Part shown: positions 33,178 to 42,795 of the stretch, piece after piece
Layout of the letters: each line of letters opens with the position of its first letter
How positions within the stretch are numbered: the first letter of the stretch is position 1
DNA from: Muricauda sp. MAR_2010_75
GTDB taxonomy: Bacteria > Bacteroidota > Bacteroidia > Flavobacteriales > Flavobacteriaceae
Reading direction: 5' to 3'
Assembly: GCF_000745185.1 (NCBI RefSeq)
Contig: NZ_JQNJ01000001.1
Location: 2,069,501 to 2,133,500 of the forward strand
Length of the DNA: 64,000 bases
The notes under the pieces: generated by a model
Told to the model about the DNA's origin: nothing
What the model saw: only the letters and a program-made list of their open reading frames with translations
The model's database searches: none
Translations under genes and position numbers: made by a program

Positions 33178-36100
33178 TTAGAAACTAATTTCAACTCCAA
33201 GTGTACTTACAGATCCCACGGGATATGTTCCATTGTCAATACCATTTGCGATTACTGACTCACCGCCAATTTGCGGAGTGTATCCGGGATAATCTGTAAT
33301 GGTTAAAAGGTTCGTAGTGCTTACGTAGAATCTTATTCTATTAAAAACGGATGATTCCAGCGGAAGGGTATACCCTATTTGGATATTTCGCAACCTTATA
33401 AAGTCTCCGTCTTCAAGAAATCTATCCAAAACGGCATAGTTGTGTCCAGCCTCAGTTATTCTAGGTTCGGTATTGGATGTTCCAGGACCTGTCCATCGAT
33501 CCAAAAAGAATTTTTCATAGTTAAATATTGCAAATCCTCTTTCGGCCGTTCTTGAGTACAATACTTTGTTCCCCGCTTGACCGTCAATGTTCAGCGAAAA
33601 GTCAAAATTCTTAAAGTTAGCTGAGAAGTTCAAACCATAATAGATGTCCGGTATGGGTGATCCTAGAGTTGTCTTGTCATCTTCATTGATTATCCCATCC
33701 TCGTTTATATCGACAATTTTGATGTCGCCAGGCTGCTCACCGCCCCTAATGGCTGATGAGTTGATTTCTTCTTGGTCTTGAAAGATTCCCTCTTGCTTCC
33801 AACCATAAAAGGCGCCAATTTCTTGACCCACAATGGTTCGCGTGGACGAACCTATATTACGAACACCACCGGCAAAAATCTCTTCCAATCCACCTCCCAG
33901 GGAGAGAACTTCGTTATCAACCGTGGTTAGGTTCAGTCCAATATTATACTTAAATTCTGGAGCATCATTGTTCCAATTGAGATTGAATTCAAACCCTTTG
34001 TTGACAACTGCAGCAGCATTTACAACAGGAGCAATGGGTACACCCACGGAGTTTGGTATTGGCACCCTGACCAAGATATCGCTGGTTTCCCTTCGGTACC
34101 AGTCTACCTCTGCGCTCAGATGGTTGTTGAAGAACCCAAATTCCAAACCTACATCAATTTGTTCGGTTTCTTCCCATTTTAATTCTTCATTGGCAAGCTC
34201 CACCAAAGCGGCACCGGGATAAATAGACTGGTTTTGTCCAAAGACTGCATTTAAGTTTGAAGCAACTGTAGGGAAGGCGGCTCCAGTGTCTATTTTATCA
34301 TTTCCAATGATACCCCAACTCCCCCTTAGTTTTAAATAGCTGATGGCATCGGTTTTCATAAAGGGTTCGTTGGAAATCACCCATCCAGCAGCAATGGATG
34401 GAAAATCGCCCCATCTGTTCTTGCTGGAAAATCTCGAAGAACCGTCACGTCTAAAAGTCGCTGTAAATAAGTAGCGATCCTTATATCTATAATTGGCACG
34501 TGCCAAATATGACAATATGCCCCATGAAAATGAATTGTTCGAGTTGGTCTGCCCTTCGGTCTCTCCGGCATCGAGATAAAGTAGGTCTGATGAGGGGTTT
34601 AATTGGGAGGCTGGAAGGTTCAACCGTGTGCCGGATAAGTTTTCGGAAGTAAACTCCTGAAATGTTACCCCTGCCAATAGATCAACGTTGTGTTCACCAA
34701 ATGAATTCTTGTATTGGAGCAGGTTTTCATTCAACCAATTGTTATGTTGGCCCCTAGATACTGTAAGACGACTATCCTGTAGCATCTGTATCGGTGTTAT
34801 AAAATGGGCAGGTATAAAGAACTTACGCTCTCCTCGAAAATAGTCGATGCCAAAGCTGGTCTTAAAATTGAAGTTCTTTAAAAAATCAAACTTAAGATAG
34901 GCATTTCCCGTCGCTCGGAAACTTTTATTTTCATTGTTATTGAATGCCACTGAGGCTGCTGGATTTACCGTGCCTCCATTAGTGGAGGTATTGGTAAAGG
35001 TTCCATCCGGATTATAGGGCTCCAATGTAGGGTCTGCCTGCAGGGTTAAATTAATCAAACTATTGACTCCTCTACCTTCACCTTCTTCTTGTGAGTCAGT
35101 AAAAGTTAGGTTTAGATTTTGACCTGCCGTAATTTTATCTGAAATAAAATACTCGTTGGCAACCCTAAAACTTATGCGTTCAAAGTCTGACCTTCTGATA
35201 AGCCCATCTTGTTTAAAATAGTTTGTGCTAATGAAATAATTGGATTTATCACCACCCCCACTTGCGGATACGTAATGACTTTGAATAGGAGCCCCGTCCT
35301 GAATTAGCCAATCCTCCCAATTAAAGCCCTCACCATATTGGCTTGGATCTGCAAAAATGGGTGCTCTTCCCTCATTGGTTGCAGATTCGTTGGCCAAGGT
35401 GGCAAATTCGGTTGCATTGGCCATACCTATCTTGTCCACAACTGTTTGTACGCCATAATATGATCGAGCATATATTTCTGAAGTACTGGAAGACCCATTC
35501 TTGGTGGAGACAACGATAACACCATTGGCCCCTCTCGACCCATATATGGCAGTTGCAGAAGCATCTTTGAGTACTTGGAGCGATTCAACATTCTCTGGAG
35601 GCAAAAAGGAAATGTCATCCAAAAGAAGCCCGTCAACTACATATAGTGGAGAGGCATTATTCAGTGTTCCTACACCTCGAATCCTTACTATAGGCTGGGA
35701 ACCAGGACGTCCATTTTGAGGAGTTACTTGAACCCCTGCTATTTTTCCTTGAAATGCATCTTGGAGGGATTGGGTAGGAATACTGACAATGCCCTCAGCT
35801 TTTAGAGTAGATACCGCTCCAGTAAGGTCACGCTTGGTTTGGGTTCCATAGCCAATGACAACTACTTCGTCAAGCGCAGCTGTATCCTCTTCCAGGGTAA
35901 TGATCAGATTGGTTTGACTATTGACGGTTATTTCCTTGGATCTAAAGCCAATGTAGGATACAATGAGTGTGGTGTTAGGTTCAGAAACAGTAATGGTGAA
36001 ATTTCCATCAAAATCTGACTGGACGCCATTGGTTGTACCTTTTTCAATAATGTTGGCACCCGGCAAAACAGAGCCGTTGTTGTCATAAACCGTTCCACTG

Positions 36101-36267
36101 ATTTGCGACTGGGAGTTCTCAAAAAAATGTCCTTTTTTGGACTTGAAGTTATTTGCTTGGATGGTGAACACCGAAACAAGAAAAAGTAAAAGGGACAATC
36201 TCAATCTATAATCTGAATTGAATGAGATCAACCTATAATAGCATTGTTTAAAATTGAGGTTTTTCAT
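33178..36267 (-). CDS. SusC/RagA TonB-linked outer-membrane transporter
   Basis: About 1,029 residues from the preferred ATG at 36267 (MKNLNFKQCYYRLISF; an upstream ATG at 36300 also exists). Domains in order: signal peptide, carboxypeptidase-regulatory-like domain (SGTVYDNNGSVLPGANIIEK), TonB box/plug (DEVVVIGYGTQTKRDLTGAV; GRPGSQPIVRIRGVGTLNN; YVVDGLLLDD), and a 22-strand barrel ending VSTLGVEISF. There is no STN domain, so signalling through a sigma factor is unlikely; the LacI operators control it instead. It imports the oligosaccharide captured by the adjacent SusD. Confidence 0.94.
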   Translation of the reverse strand: MKNLNFKQCYYRLISFNSDYRLRLSLLLFLVSVFTIQANNFKSKKGHFFENSQSQISGTVYDNNGSVLPGANIIEKGTTNGVQSDFDGNFTITVSEPNTTLIVSYIGFRSKEITVNSQTNLIITLEEDTAALDEVVVIGYGTQTKRDLTGAVSTLKAEGIVSIPTQSLQDAFQGKIAGVQVTPQNGRPGSQPIVRIRGVGTLNNASPLYVVDGLLLDDISFLPPENVESLQVLKDASATAIYGSRGANGVIVVSTKNGSSSTSEIYARSYYGVQTVVDKIGMANATEFATLANESATNEGRAPIFADPSQYGEGFNWEDWLIQDGAPIQSHYVSASGGGDKSNYFISTNYFKQDGLIRRSDFERISFRVANEYFISDKITAGQNLNLTFTDSQEEGEGRGVNSLINLTLQADPTLEPYNPDGTFTNTSTNGGTVNPAASVAFNNNENKSFRATGNAYLKFDFLKNFNFKTSFGIDYFRGERKFFIPAHFITPIQMLQDSRLTVSRGQHNNWLNENLLQYKNSFGEHNVDLLAGVTFQEFTSENLSGTRLNLPASQLNPSSDLLYLDAGETEGQTNSNNSFSWGILSYLARANYRYKDRYLFTATFRRDGSSRFSSKNRWGDFPSIAAGWVISNEPFMKTDAISYLKLRGSWGIIGNDKIDTGAAFPTVASNLNAVFGQNQSIYPGAALVELANEELKWEETEQIDVGLEFGFFNNHLSAEVDWYRRETSDILVRVPIPNSVGVPIAPVVNAAAVVNKGFEFNLNWNNDAPEFKYNIGLNLTTVDNEVLSLGGGLEEIFAGGVRNIGSSTRTIVGQEIGAFYGWKQEGIFQDQEEINSSAIRGGEQPGDIKIVDINEDGIINEDDKTTLGSPIPDIYYGLNFSANFKNFDFSLNIDGQAGNKVLYSRTAERGFAIFNYEKFFLDRWTGPGTSNTEPRITEAGHNYAVLDRFLEDGDFIRLRNIQIGYTLPLESSVFNRIRFYVSTTNLLTITDYPGYTPQIGGESVIANGIDNGTYPVGSVSTLGVEISF

Positions 36268-36395
36268 TTTTACATAGTTATTATTAGTTTGATTAATCAT
36301 GAAGGTTATTTAATGTGCTGGTCGTTCATTGGTTTAAAAAATCTCCTGCCCTAAAGGTTAAACAGCTAAAGTGCTTGCTTAATCAATATGTTTAT

Positions 36396-36487
36396 TTAAT
36401 CGTTTAAGTAAATTTATATTAAACGTTTAAGTAATTAAATCAAATGTATAGGTATATATTTATTTTAACAAAAAAATTTTGTTAAAA
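36396..36487 (-). promoter_or_regulatory. susC operon promoter with two LacI-type operators
   Basis: On the minus strand the -33 box TTTG (36472-36469) and -7 box TACATTTG (36448-36441, fits TAnnTTTG) are 20 bases apart. Operator TTAAACGTTTAA (36419-36430) covers the predicted start site, and a one-mismatch copy TTAATCGTTTAA is at 36396-36407. An independent perfect inverted repeat (11-bp arms, 36463-36473 and 36477-36487) overlaps the -33 box and could bind a second regulator. The rest of 36301-36790 has no gene. Confidence 0.75.
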
Positions 36488-36790
36488 TTATCAATTCATC
36501 AGAAAAGACATACAATTACTGTAAAGTTGATAGAAAATGATGTTAATGGGATAGAAGTAAGCCATCATTTAATTTTTCGCTGGTACAGTCCATCCTTTCC
36601 TTCGTTTATAGACCCCTTCAGTTGGTGAAACATATAATTTTTCCTGTCATGTCAGATTTCACCACTATTATTGTATTTAGGGGATACTTATCAGACCTCC
36701 ATGCCAAATTGTAATTCGGTTTGAAGGGGATTTGGTACCGGACAGGAAAAACATTGGCTTCATGTTACCTTACATTGGTTAAGGGCAGGT

Positions 36791-38812
36791 TTAATGGACT
36801 TTGGTTAATCGTATTACCATTCCACCGCTGGCAGCCAACTGGATTTCCAAAACATCGTTGGCATTAACTTGTTTCTTTTCCTTATCTAGTTGGTTTGGGT
36901 CCAGATGAGCCTCCTTTCCATCTGTGTAGATTTCCGCCCAATAGTTCCCTTTTTCCAGAAACCCTAAATTAACATTGATGATTCTGGCTTTACTGTTGTT
37001 AAGGCTTCCCACGAACCATTGATTACCTTTTTTTCTAGCCGTGGTAACATATTCATCCACTTTGGCATCCAATATTTTGGTTTCGTCCCAATTGGTGGGT
37101 ATTTTTTTAAGGAAATCAAACCCGGGTTCCCCTAGATAGGCATCCGGATAATCACATATTGAGGCTAAATAGCTTTCCAAGACCACATACATGGCCAGCA
37201 TATGACATCTGGTAACTACAACCAACGGGCGTGTAAATTGCGTCTTGAAATCAGATTTAGGCACCGCTCGGAACCCGCCAAGGTGATAATCTGTGCTGCC
37301 GGCCAATAATCTGGTGAAAACAATATCCAAATCATGGTCAGCAGTTATGGGTTCAGGCTCCCATTTGTTGTATTCATAGTTGCGAGCACCCTCACGGGTA
37401 AATTCGTTGGGGTAGGTGCGATGAAGTCCAGTAGGTTTAAAGCTACCATGAAATTGAATGTAGAGTTTGTGCTCGGCAGCCTTTTGAAGAATCTCTTCCT
37501 GAATCAATACCATTTCTTGATCATCGCGATCCATGAAATCAACCATCATACCATTTATTCCCCATTCCTCAAATTTGGAAAAAGCTTTCTCTAGATTTGG
37601 ATAAATCGCTTGCCAGTGTACCCAAACATGGATGCCAACCCCTTTTTCTTTAGCGTAATTGCACACCCTTTCCATATCTAGACTAGGAACTGGTATAGTA
37701 ACGTCGGTTTGTGAGCCGACCGCTCCATAACCTGGAGCATTGCTGGAATACCATGCAAAACCACCATAGCCAATGACCGCATGATAGTCAATGTTGTTGG
37801 CGGCACAGAAGTCAATATAATATTTATTGGTCTCAAAATTGACCCCAGGGGCAAATGTAGTATCCGGGACAATGTCCCCGTTCCACCAATGGAATGATGT
37901 CTTTCCGGGTTTGATCCAAGATACATCCTTAATTTTTGAAGGCTCGTTTAAGTTTGTAAGGATATTTGATTCCAATAATGTGCCGATTCGGTCACTTATC
38001 ATCATAACTCTCCAGGGCGTTTGGTGGGGAAGAGCGGCCCTTACTTTAACTTCTGATTGTCCTGGGAGTGGGGAGAGCTGACACGTTAAATTTTCATTCT
38101 GTTTCATGAGATACATTCCCGCATAATTCCTAAGGTTGGCTTCTGTTATCGCCATAAACGTTTTTTTGGGAAATTCAAGCAAAAAGGGCATGTCCATTAA
38201 AGTATCTTTCGGTATGGAATCATAAGGTAATTTATTGTAAAACCCCTCATGGGTATTGGTATATGAGTCCCAAAATAGCGTTCGTACGGTTGGTTTGCCT
38301 ACAATTTTGAAGGAGGTCAATTCGTCCAAAAGCCCATAAGACTTCCATGCTTCTTGCTTAGGAAACTCATAACGAAATGCGATACCATCATTAAAAGCCC
38401 TTACGGCCAGAATAATGGTTCGGTTTGGTGCATTGTTTTCAACGAGTGGAATCCGTACTTCCCGGTATTCATTCCTTACCTTTTTATTTTTTCCCACCAC
38501 GAGTTCGTAAGTTTCATCAATTGAATTGTATTGGGGCTTTCCCATTTTCAGATGGGACGTAAAATATCCACCTTCTTCAAACTGGAACCCGAGATTGGAA
38601 TCATCAATGAGCGTAGTGCCTTTATAAGAGATGCTATATTTGGGAGCTTTTTCGGTAATTTTTAAGCTAAAATGGACAATGCTATTTGGGGAGGATAGCT
38701 GTACCTTTTTCTGCGCATTTAGGGCTGGGGTTAAACAAAAAAAGAGTAGGGCACAGCGGTTACGGAAACATAATTCCAAAAAGTTTTTTTTGATGTTAAA
38801 AAAATATGCCAT
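36791..38812 (-). CDS. GH97 glycoside hydrolase, probably a retaining member
   Basis: The 673 residues begin with a signal peptide (LLFFCLTPALNAQ). An N-terminal beta-sandwich follows (RTIILAVRAFNDGIAFRYEF), then a TIM barrel (SFHWWNGDIVPDTTFAPGVN; EEWGINGMMVDFMDRDDQEM; LYIQFHGSFKPTGLHRTYPN). The Asp in VDFMDRDDQ (about residue 424) sits where retaining GH97 alpha-galactosidases or beta-L-arabinopyranosidases place their nucleophile; inverting SusB-type alpha-glucosidases lack it. The substrate here is unknown; it may remove alpha-galactose-type decorations. It is a single-gene unit with a LacI operator at its promoter. Confidence 0.9.
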   Translation of the reverse strand: MAYFFNIKKNFLELCFRNRCALLFFCLTPALNAQKKVQLSSPNSIVHFSLKITEKAPKYSISYKGTTLIDDSNLGFQFEEGGYFTSHLKMGKPQYNSIDETYELVVGKNKKVRNEYREVRIPLVENNAPNRTIILAVRAFNDGIAFRYEFPKQEAWKSYGLLDELTSFKIVGKPTVRTLFWDSYTNTHEGFYNKLPYDSIPKDTLMDMPFLLEFPKKTFMAITEANLRNYAGMYLMKQNENLTCQLSPLPGQSEVKVRAALPHQTPWRVMMISDRIGTLLESNILTNLNEPSKIKDVSWIKPGKTSFHWWNGDIVPDTTFAPGVNFETNKYYIDFCAANNIDYHAVIGYGGFAWYSSNAPGYGAVGSQTDVTIPVPSLDMERVCNYAKEKGVGIHVWVHWQAIYPNLEKAFSKFEEWGINGMMVDFMDRDDQEMVLIQEEILQKAAEHKLYIQFHGSFKPTGLHRTYPNEFTREGARNYEYNKWEPEPITADHDLDIVFTRLLAGSTDYHLGGFRAVPKSDFKTQFTRPLVVVTRCHMLAMYVVLESYLASICDYPDAYLGEPGFDFLKKIPTNWDETKILDAKVDEYVTTARKKGNQWFVGSLNNSKARIINVNLGFLEKGNYWAEIYTDGKEAHLDPNQLDKEKKQVNANDVLEIQLAASGGMVIRLTKVH

Positions 38813-38875
38813 TGGTATTAATTTTTGGTTGAGTCATTTACATTTCGCATCCAAGATGAATTGGTCTTAGATTTA

Positions 38876-38901
38876 TTTAAACGTTTAAATTATCAAACAT
38901 A
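38876..38901 (-). promoter_or_regulatory. GH97 promoter -7 box with LacI-type operator
   Basis: On the minus strand the -7 box TATGTTTG is at 38901-38894 (perfect TAnnTTTG). Directly downstream is the 16-bp palindrome ATTTAAACGTTTAAAT (38875-38890), over the expected start of transcription, 63 bp before the GH97 ATG. A clear -33 box was not found. Confidence 0.72.
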
Positions 38902-39156
38902 ATAAGAAATCCATTAGGTTGAAAAATATATCTGTTAAAATGATTTTCAATATAATGGAAACTTGGTTATTGGTATGAAAGAGGTTTATATCATCGGTTT
39001 AACTGAACAAAAAGGTTCGCATCTATTTTTAATTGGATATTGTGCTAACTTTACTATTCGTTTGGAGTACAATAGAATGGTGTATCAGTTTCAGAACTTT
39101 TCCTATTTTGTAGGATAGATCTGGTGAATGCAAATGCATGTTGAAAGCAAAAAAAA

Positions 39157-39214
39157 TTTGGTATCATGTGTTCTTATTGATACTTTGCAATTCAAATTAT
39201 ATTTAAACGTTTAA
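39157..39214 (+). promoter_or_regulatory. lacI promoter with operator (autoregulation)
   Basis: The -33 box TTTG is at 39157-39160 and a near-consensus -7 box TACTTTG at 39181-39187, 20 bases apart. Operator TTAAACGTTTAA is at 39203-39214, 13 bp before the lacI ATG and downstream of the expected start site. The repressor probably limits its own synthesis. Confidence 0.7.
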
Positions 39215-39227
39215 GACACATCCGCCC

Positions 39228-40235
39228 ATGAAAAAAAAGACGTCCCTTAAAGATATTGCAAAAGAAGCGGGTGTTTCCATTGCCACGGTTTCATATGTCC
39301 TTTCAAAACAAGAAAACAGTGGTGTAAGCCAAGAGGTATCTGATAGAATTAAAGAAATAGCCAAAAGGCTGAATTATAGACCCAATCAAATAGCTAAGAG
39401 CCTTCAAAGTGGTAAAAGTCAGACCATTGGGTTGATTGTGGCTGATATTTCAAACCCATTTTTCGCACAAATTGCAAGAATTGTGGAAGATGAAGCTAAG
39501 AAATATGGATATACGGTCATTTTTGGAAGTTCTGATGAGAAGGCGACCAAATCTCATGATTTGATCAAGTTTTTATTGAACAGACAAGTTGATGGATTTA
39601 TCATTACTCCAACTGAAGGCTCGGAAAGCCAGATTGAGCTCTTGAAAGAGCAAAACATTCCATTTGTACTTATTGACCGCTATTTTCCCAACATTGAAAC
39701 CAACTATGTGGCCATTGATAATTATCAGGCGGCTTTTGACGCCACCAAAAAGTTGATGGATAATGGAAAAAAGCGAATAGGTATGATTGCCTATTCCACA
39801 GAATTGTATCACATGAAAGAACGGATAAAGGGACATAAGGACGCCCTAGGTGATGGGGTTTATGATACATCCTTGTTACAGGAGGTTGCCTTTGATAAGA
39901 TTGTGGAGAACATGCCTAAAGCCATTGAAAATTTGGTCAAAGGAAACGAACCGGTGGATGCCATTTTTTTTGCGACCAACACCTTGGGAGTAATTGGTCT
40001 CAAGTATCTTGATGAATTGAAACTTCAAGTTCCAGATGATGTCGCAGTTATTGTTTTTGACGAAAGTGAGGTATTTCACTTCTTTTATTGCCCATTGACC
40101 TACGTAAAACAACCATTATCTGATTTAGCCAAAATGGCGGTAACCGTTCTTTTAAACCACATAAAGGACTCAAATGCCAAGACAGACAAGGTAAAATTGA
40201 ATGCTAAGCTTGTAATTGGGAATTCCAGTAATTAA
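39228..40235 (+). CDS. LacI-family transcriptional regulator of the arabinan locus
   Basis: A full-length 335-residue LacI/GalR protein: helix-turn-helix and hinge (SLKDIAKEAGVSIATVSYVL ... LNYRPNQIAKSLQSGKSQTI), then the periplasmic-binding-protein-like ligand domain (GLIVADISNPFFAQIARIVE; VDGFIITPTEGSES; PFVLIDRYFP; DAIFFATNTLGVIG). It lies between the divergent GH97 gene and the catabolic operon. The palindrome TTAAACGTTTAA occurs at its own promoter and at each other unit, so it is the likely regulator. The inducer is unknown; D-arabinose, D-ribulose or an arabinan oligosaccharide would fit. Repression is inferred from operators overlapping promoter boxes. Confidence 0.93.
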   Translation: MKKKTSLKDIAKEAGVSIATVSYVLSKQENSGVSQEVSDRIKEIAKRLNYRPNQIAKSLQSGKSQTIGLIVADISNPFFAQIARIVEDEAKKYGYTVIFGSSDEKATKSHDLIKFLLNRQVDGFIITPTEGSESQIELLKEQNIPFVLIDRYFPNIETNYVAIDNYQAAFDATKKLMDNGKKRIGMIAYSTELYHMKERIKGHKDALGDGVYDTSLLQEVAFDKIVENMPKAIENLVKGNEPVDAIFFATNTLGVIGLKYLDELKLQVPDDVAVIVFDESEVFHFFYCPLTYVKQPLSDLAKMAVTVLLNHIKDSNAKTDKVKLNAKLVIGNSSN

Positions 40236-40300
40236 TGACAATTTTTTGAATAAAAAAACAATTTAATGGAGTAAAAAATAAAAATAATACATTTTATATT

Positions 40301-40329
40301 TTTGTTTAAACGTTTAAATAGTATATTTG
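40301..40329 (+). promoter_or_regulatory. GH172b-fucI operon promoter with embedded LacI-type operator
   Basis: The -33 box TTTG (40301-40304) and perfect -7 box TATATTTG (40322-40329) are 17 bases apart. The 14-bp palindrome TTTAAACGTTTAAA (40305-40318) fills the spacer between them. A bound repressor would directly block RNA polymerase. The start codon is 59 bp downstream. Confidence 0.82.
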
Positions 40330-40387
40330 AACGGTAAGATGGTCGAAGGGCCACAGTGATTTATTTAACTGAAAAATTATATATAGT

Positions 40388-41545
40388 ATGAAAAAAAGAA
40401 GAGGTTTTGTCCTGATATCACTAGTTGCTATGTTTTGTTTCCATTTAGGTTCTACGTATGCTCAGACCACGAATGGGCTGGGATCCAATCTGGGAAACAT
40501 TTTTACCTTATCAGATGCAAAAACACGATCCATTAGCCCGGAAAATTTCACTGGGGAGAAAGGCAAAGGAGGCATGGCCGAGTTGGGAAATGGAACAGGA
40601 AGCCACGCGGCCCGAGAATTGGGACAAGGCTGGAAAGTTAGTCCGTCCGTAAAGATTGCTCCGGGAGAAACTTTCACTCTTGCTGATATAGATGATGAGG
40701 GTGCCATTCAGCATATTTGGATGACTCCAACAGGAAATTGGCGATTCTCTATTCTTCGATTCTATTGGGATGGCGAAAAAGAGCCTTCTGTTGAGGTTCC
40801 CGTAGGGGATTTCTTTGGAATGGGCTGGGGTGAGTATACTCCTTTAAATTCATTGCCTATTACCGTCAACCCAGGTAGTGCGTTCAACTCTTATTGGCCC
40901 ATGCCTTTCCGAAAAAATTGTAGGATTACAATGGAAAACATTGGTACAGAGGAAATGTACCTCTATTATCAGATAGACTATACCTTAACCGATGTTCCGG
41001 ACGATGCTGCCTATTTTCATGCCCAGTTTAGAAGAAGCAATCCTACCGAAGGTGCTCTCTATACCTTAGTGGATGGAATAAAGGGAAAAGGTCATTATGT
41101 GGGTACCTATATGGCTTGGCAGGTCAACAACCGAGGTTGGTGGGGTGAAGGTGAAATCAAGTTTTTCATGGATGGGGATAAAAAGTTTCCGACCATAGCG
41201 GGGACAGGAACCGAAGACTACTTTTTGGGTTCATACAATTTTGAAAACAAAAGAAAAAGGGAGTATGAGAATTACTCCACCCCCTATGCGGGTCTACACC
41301 AAATTATTAGGCCAGATGGACTATATGATTCCCAACAGCGTTTTGGACTTTACCGTTGGCACATTCAAGACCCTATAAGGTTTGATAAGGACCTAAAGGT
41401 TACCATTCAAGACTTGGGATGGCGCAGCGATCATAGGTATTTACAGCAAAAATCCGATATAAGTTCAGTTGTGTTTTGGTATCAAGCCGAACCCCATGCC
41501 AAATTCCCAGCGCTTCCAGCCAAAAACGAACTTGAAGTGAATTAG
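40388..41545 (+). CDS. GH172 (DUF2961) glycosidase, candidate exo-alpha-D-arabinofuranosidase (copy b)
   Basis: The 385-residue secreted protein (signal peptide ...FHLGSTYAQ) has a DUF2961/GH172 domain. Motifs: FYWDGEKEPSVEVPVGDFFG, FNSYWPMPFRK, WWGEGEIKFFMDGD (Glu254) and GTGTEDYFLGSYNF. They are closer to the classic family motifs than those of copy a (GTGAEDYY). The two copies are clearly divergent, so they may split the work between linkages or between polymer ends and short oligosaccharides. First gene of a tight five-gene operon; the next start is 2 bp away. Confidence 0.9.
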   Translation: MKKRRGFVLISLVAMFCFHLGSTYAQTTNGLGSNLGNIFTLSDAKTRSISPENFTGEKGKGGMAELGNGTGSHAARELGQGWKVSPSVKIAPGETFTLADIDDEGAIQHIWMTPTGNWRFSILRFYWDGEKEPSVEVPVGDFFGMGWGEYTPLNSLPITVNPGSAFNSYWPMPFRKNCRITMENIGTEEMYLYYQIDYTLTDVPDDAAYFHAQFRRSNPTEGALYTLVDGIKGKGHYVGTYMAWQVNNRGWWGEGEIKFFMDGDKKFPTIAGTGTEDYFLGSYNFENKRKREYENYSTPYAGLHQIIRPDGLYDSQQRFGLYRWHIQDPIRFDKDLKVTIQDLGWRSDHRYLQQKSDISSVVFWYQAEPHAKFPALPAKNELEVN

Positions 41546-41547
41546 TC

Positions 41548-42783
41548 ATGTTAAAAAGGCAACTGTTTTTTGCAATAGCAATCACTTTTTTGATTACGGT
41601 ATCCTGTAAAGATCACGGTAAAAAAGATTCAAAGACTGAGACCATGGACAAAGATGATACTTTTATGGAAGGCTCTTTTGGTTATGATATAGATTTTCTT
41701 AAAAAATGGGATTCCAATCTCATTATATTGAAATCAGAGAACGCCTCAGTGGCGGTGTCGGGTAAATATCAGGCCAAGGTATTTACTTCCAGTGTATCTG
41801 GTAATGAAGGAAGGAGTATGGGATGGATCAACTATGATGCATTTGGAAAGAACGACCCACACATGAATGCATTTGGAGGGGAGAGTAGATTGTGGTTGGG
41901 GCCTGAAGGAAATGCTTTTTCCCTTTTCTTCAAACCAGGGACGGACATGATATTTGAAAATTGGAAAACCCCACCCCCAATTGATAGTGAAGATTGGGAT
42001 GTAACCGAAGAGAGTGAAACTTCCGTAGCCTTCGAAAGAACCATGGAGATTGAAAACTATGCGGGTCATAAACTCAATATCCGTGCCCAACGAATAGTCA
42101 AAATTTTGAGTGCCGAACATATGGAAGAATTGCTCGGAGTACAGACAAAGGGAGTCAAATCAGTGGGGTATAAAACAAAGAACACTATCACCAATATTGG
42201 TGATTTTGAATGGACGAAGAGTACTGGGGCTCCCTGTATCTGGATATTGGATATGTTCCCGCCATCAGAAGAAACAACTATTTTCATTCCGTATAAAAAG
42301 GAAGGTGCGGGGCCTATTGCCACTACCGACTATTTTGGAGAAATTGCTGAGGATAGAATTGGCTATGATGACGGTATTTTGTTCTTCAAAGCTGATGGCA
42401 AATCCAGAGGTAAACTGGGCATACCACCCCAGAGAGCCACTTCCATGGCCGGAAGCTATGATGCACACAATAATGTTTTGACCATAACCCTTTTCGATGT
42501 GGATTCCGATGCCACTTATCTTAATCAAGAGTGGAATCTGGAAGGAGAACCTTTTTTGGGTGACGCTGTCAATGCATACAATGACGGTCCATTGGAGGAT
42601 GGTTCCCAAATGGGTCCATTTTATGAGTTGGAAAGTGTGTCCCCGGCTGCATTTATTAAACCCAATGAATCGCTTTCCCATAACCATACGGTTTTTCACT
42701 TAACTGGAAAGAAAGAAAATCTAGAACAGATTGTAGAAGAAGTATTTGGAACTACTCTAGAGCTAATAACAAATTTTTTATAG
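41548..42783 (+). CDS. lipoprotein with galactose-mutarotase-like fold (DUF6786-like)
   Basis: The 411-residue lipoprotein (lipobox ITVSC) is mostly beta-rich. MGWINYDAFGKNDPHMNAFG, then GESRLWLGPEGNAFSLFFKP, recalls proteins named DUF6786, which I associate with the mutarotase-like superfamily (from memory). It could equilibrate sugar anomers or help present arabinose to the cell; no catalytic His/Glu pair can be assigned. It follows GH172b by 2 bp and precedes fucI by 12 bp, so it belongs to the same transcript. Confidence 0.65.
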   Translation: MLKRQLFFAIAITFLITVSCKDHGKKDSKTETMDKDDTFMEGSFGYDIDFLKKWDSNLIILKSENASVAVSGKYQAKVFTSSVSGNEGRSMGWINYDAFGKNDPHMNAFGGESRLWLGPEGNAFSLFFKPGTDMIFENWKTPPPIDSEDWDVTEESETSVAFERTMEIENYAGHKLNIRAQRIVKILSAEHMEELLGVQTKGVKSVGYKTKNTITNIGDFEWTKSTGAPCIWILDMFPPSEETTIFIPYKKEGAGPIATTDYFGEIAEDRIGYDDGILFFKADGKSRGKLGIPPQRATSMAGSYDAHNNVLTITLFDVDSDATYLNQEWNLEGEPFLGDAVNAYNDGPLEDGSQMGPFYELESVSPAAFIKPNESLSHNHTVFHLTGKKENLEQIVEEVFGTTLELITNFL

Positions 42784-42795
42784 TAACATATTAGA

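Noticed and set aside
36791..38812. SusB-type alpha-glucosidase (starch)
   Set aside because: The VDFMDRDDQ motif fits the retaining GH97 branch, and no amylase-type genes are in the locus.
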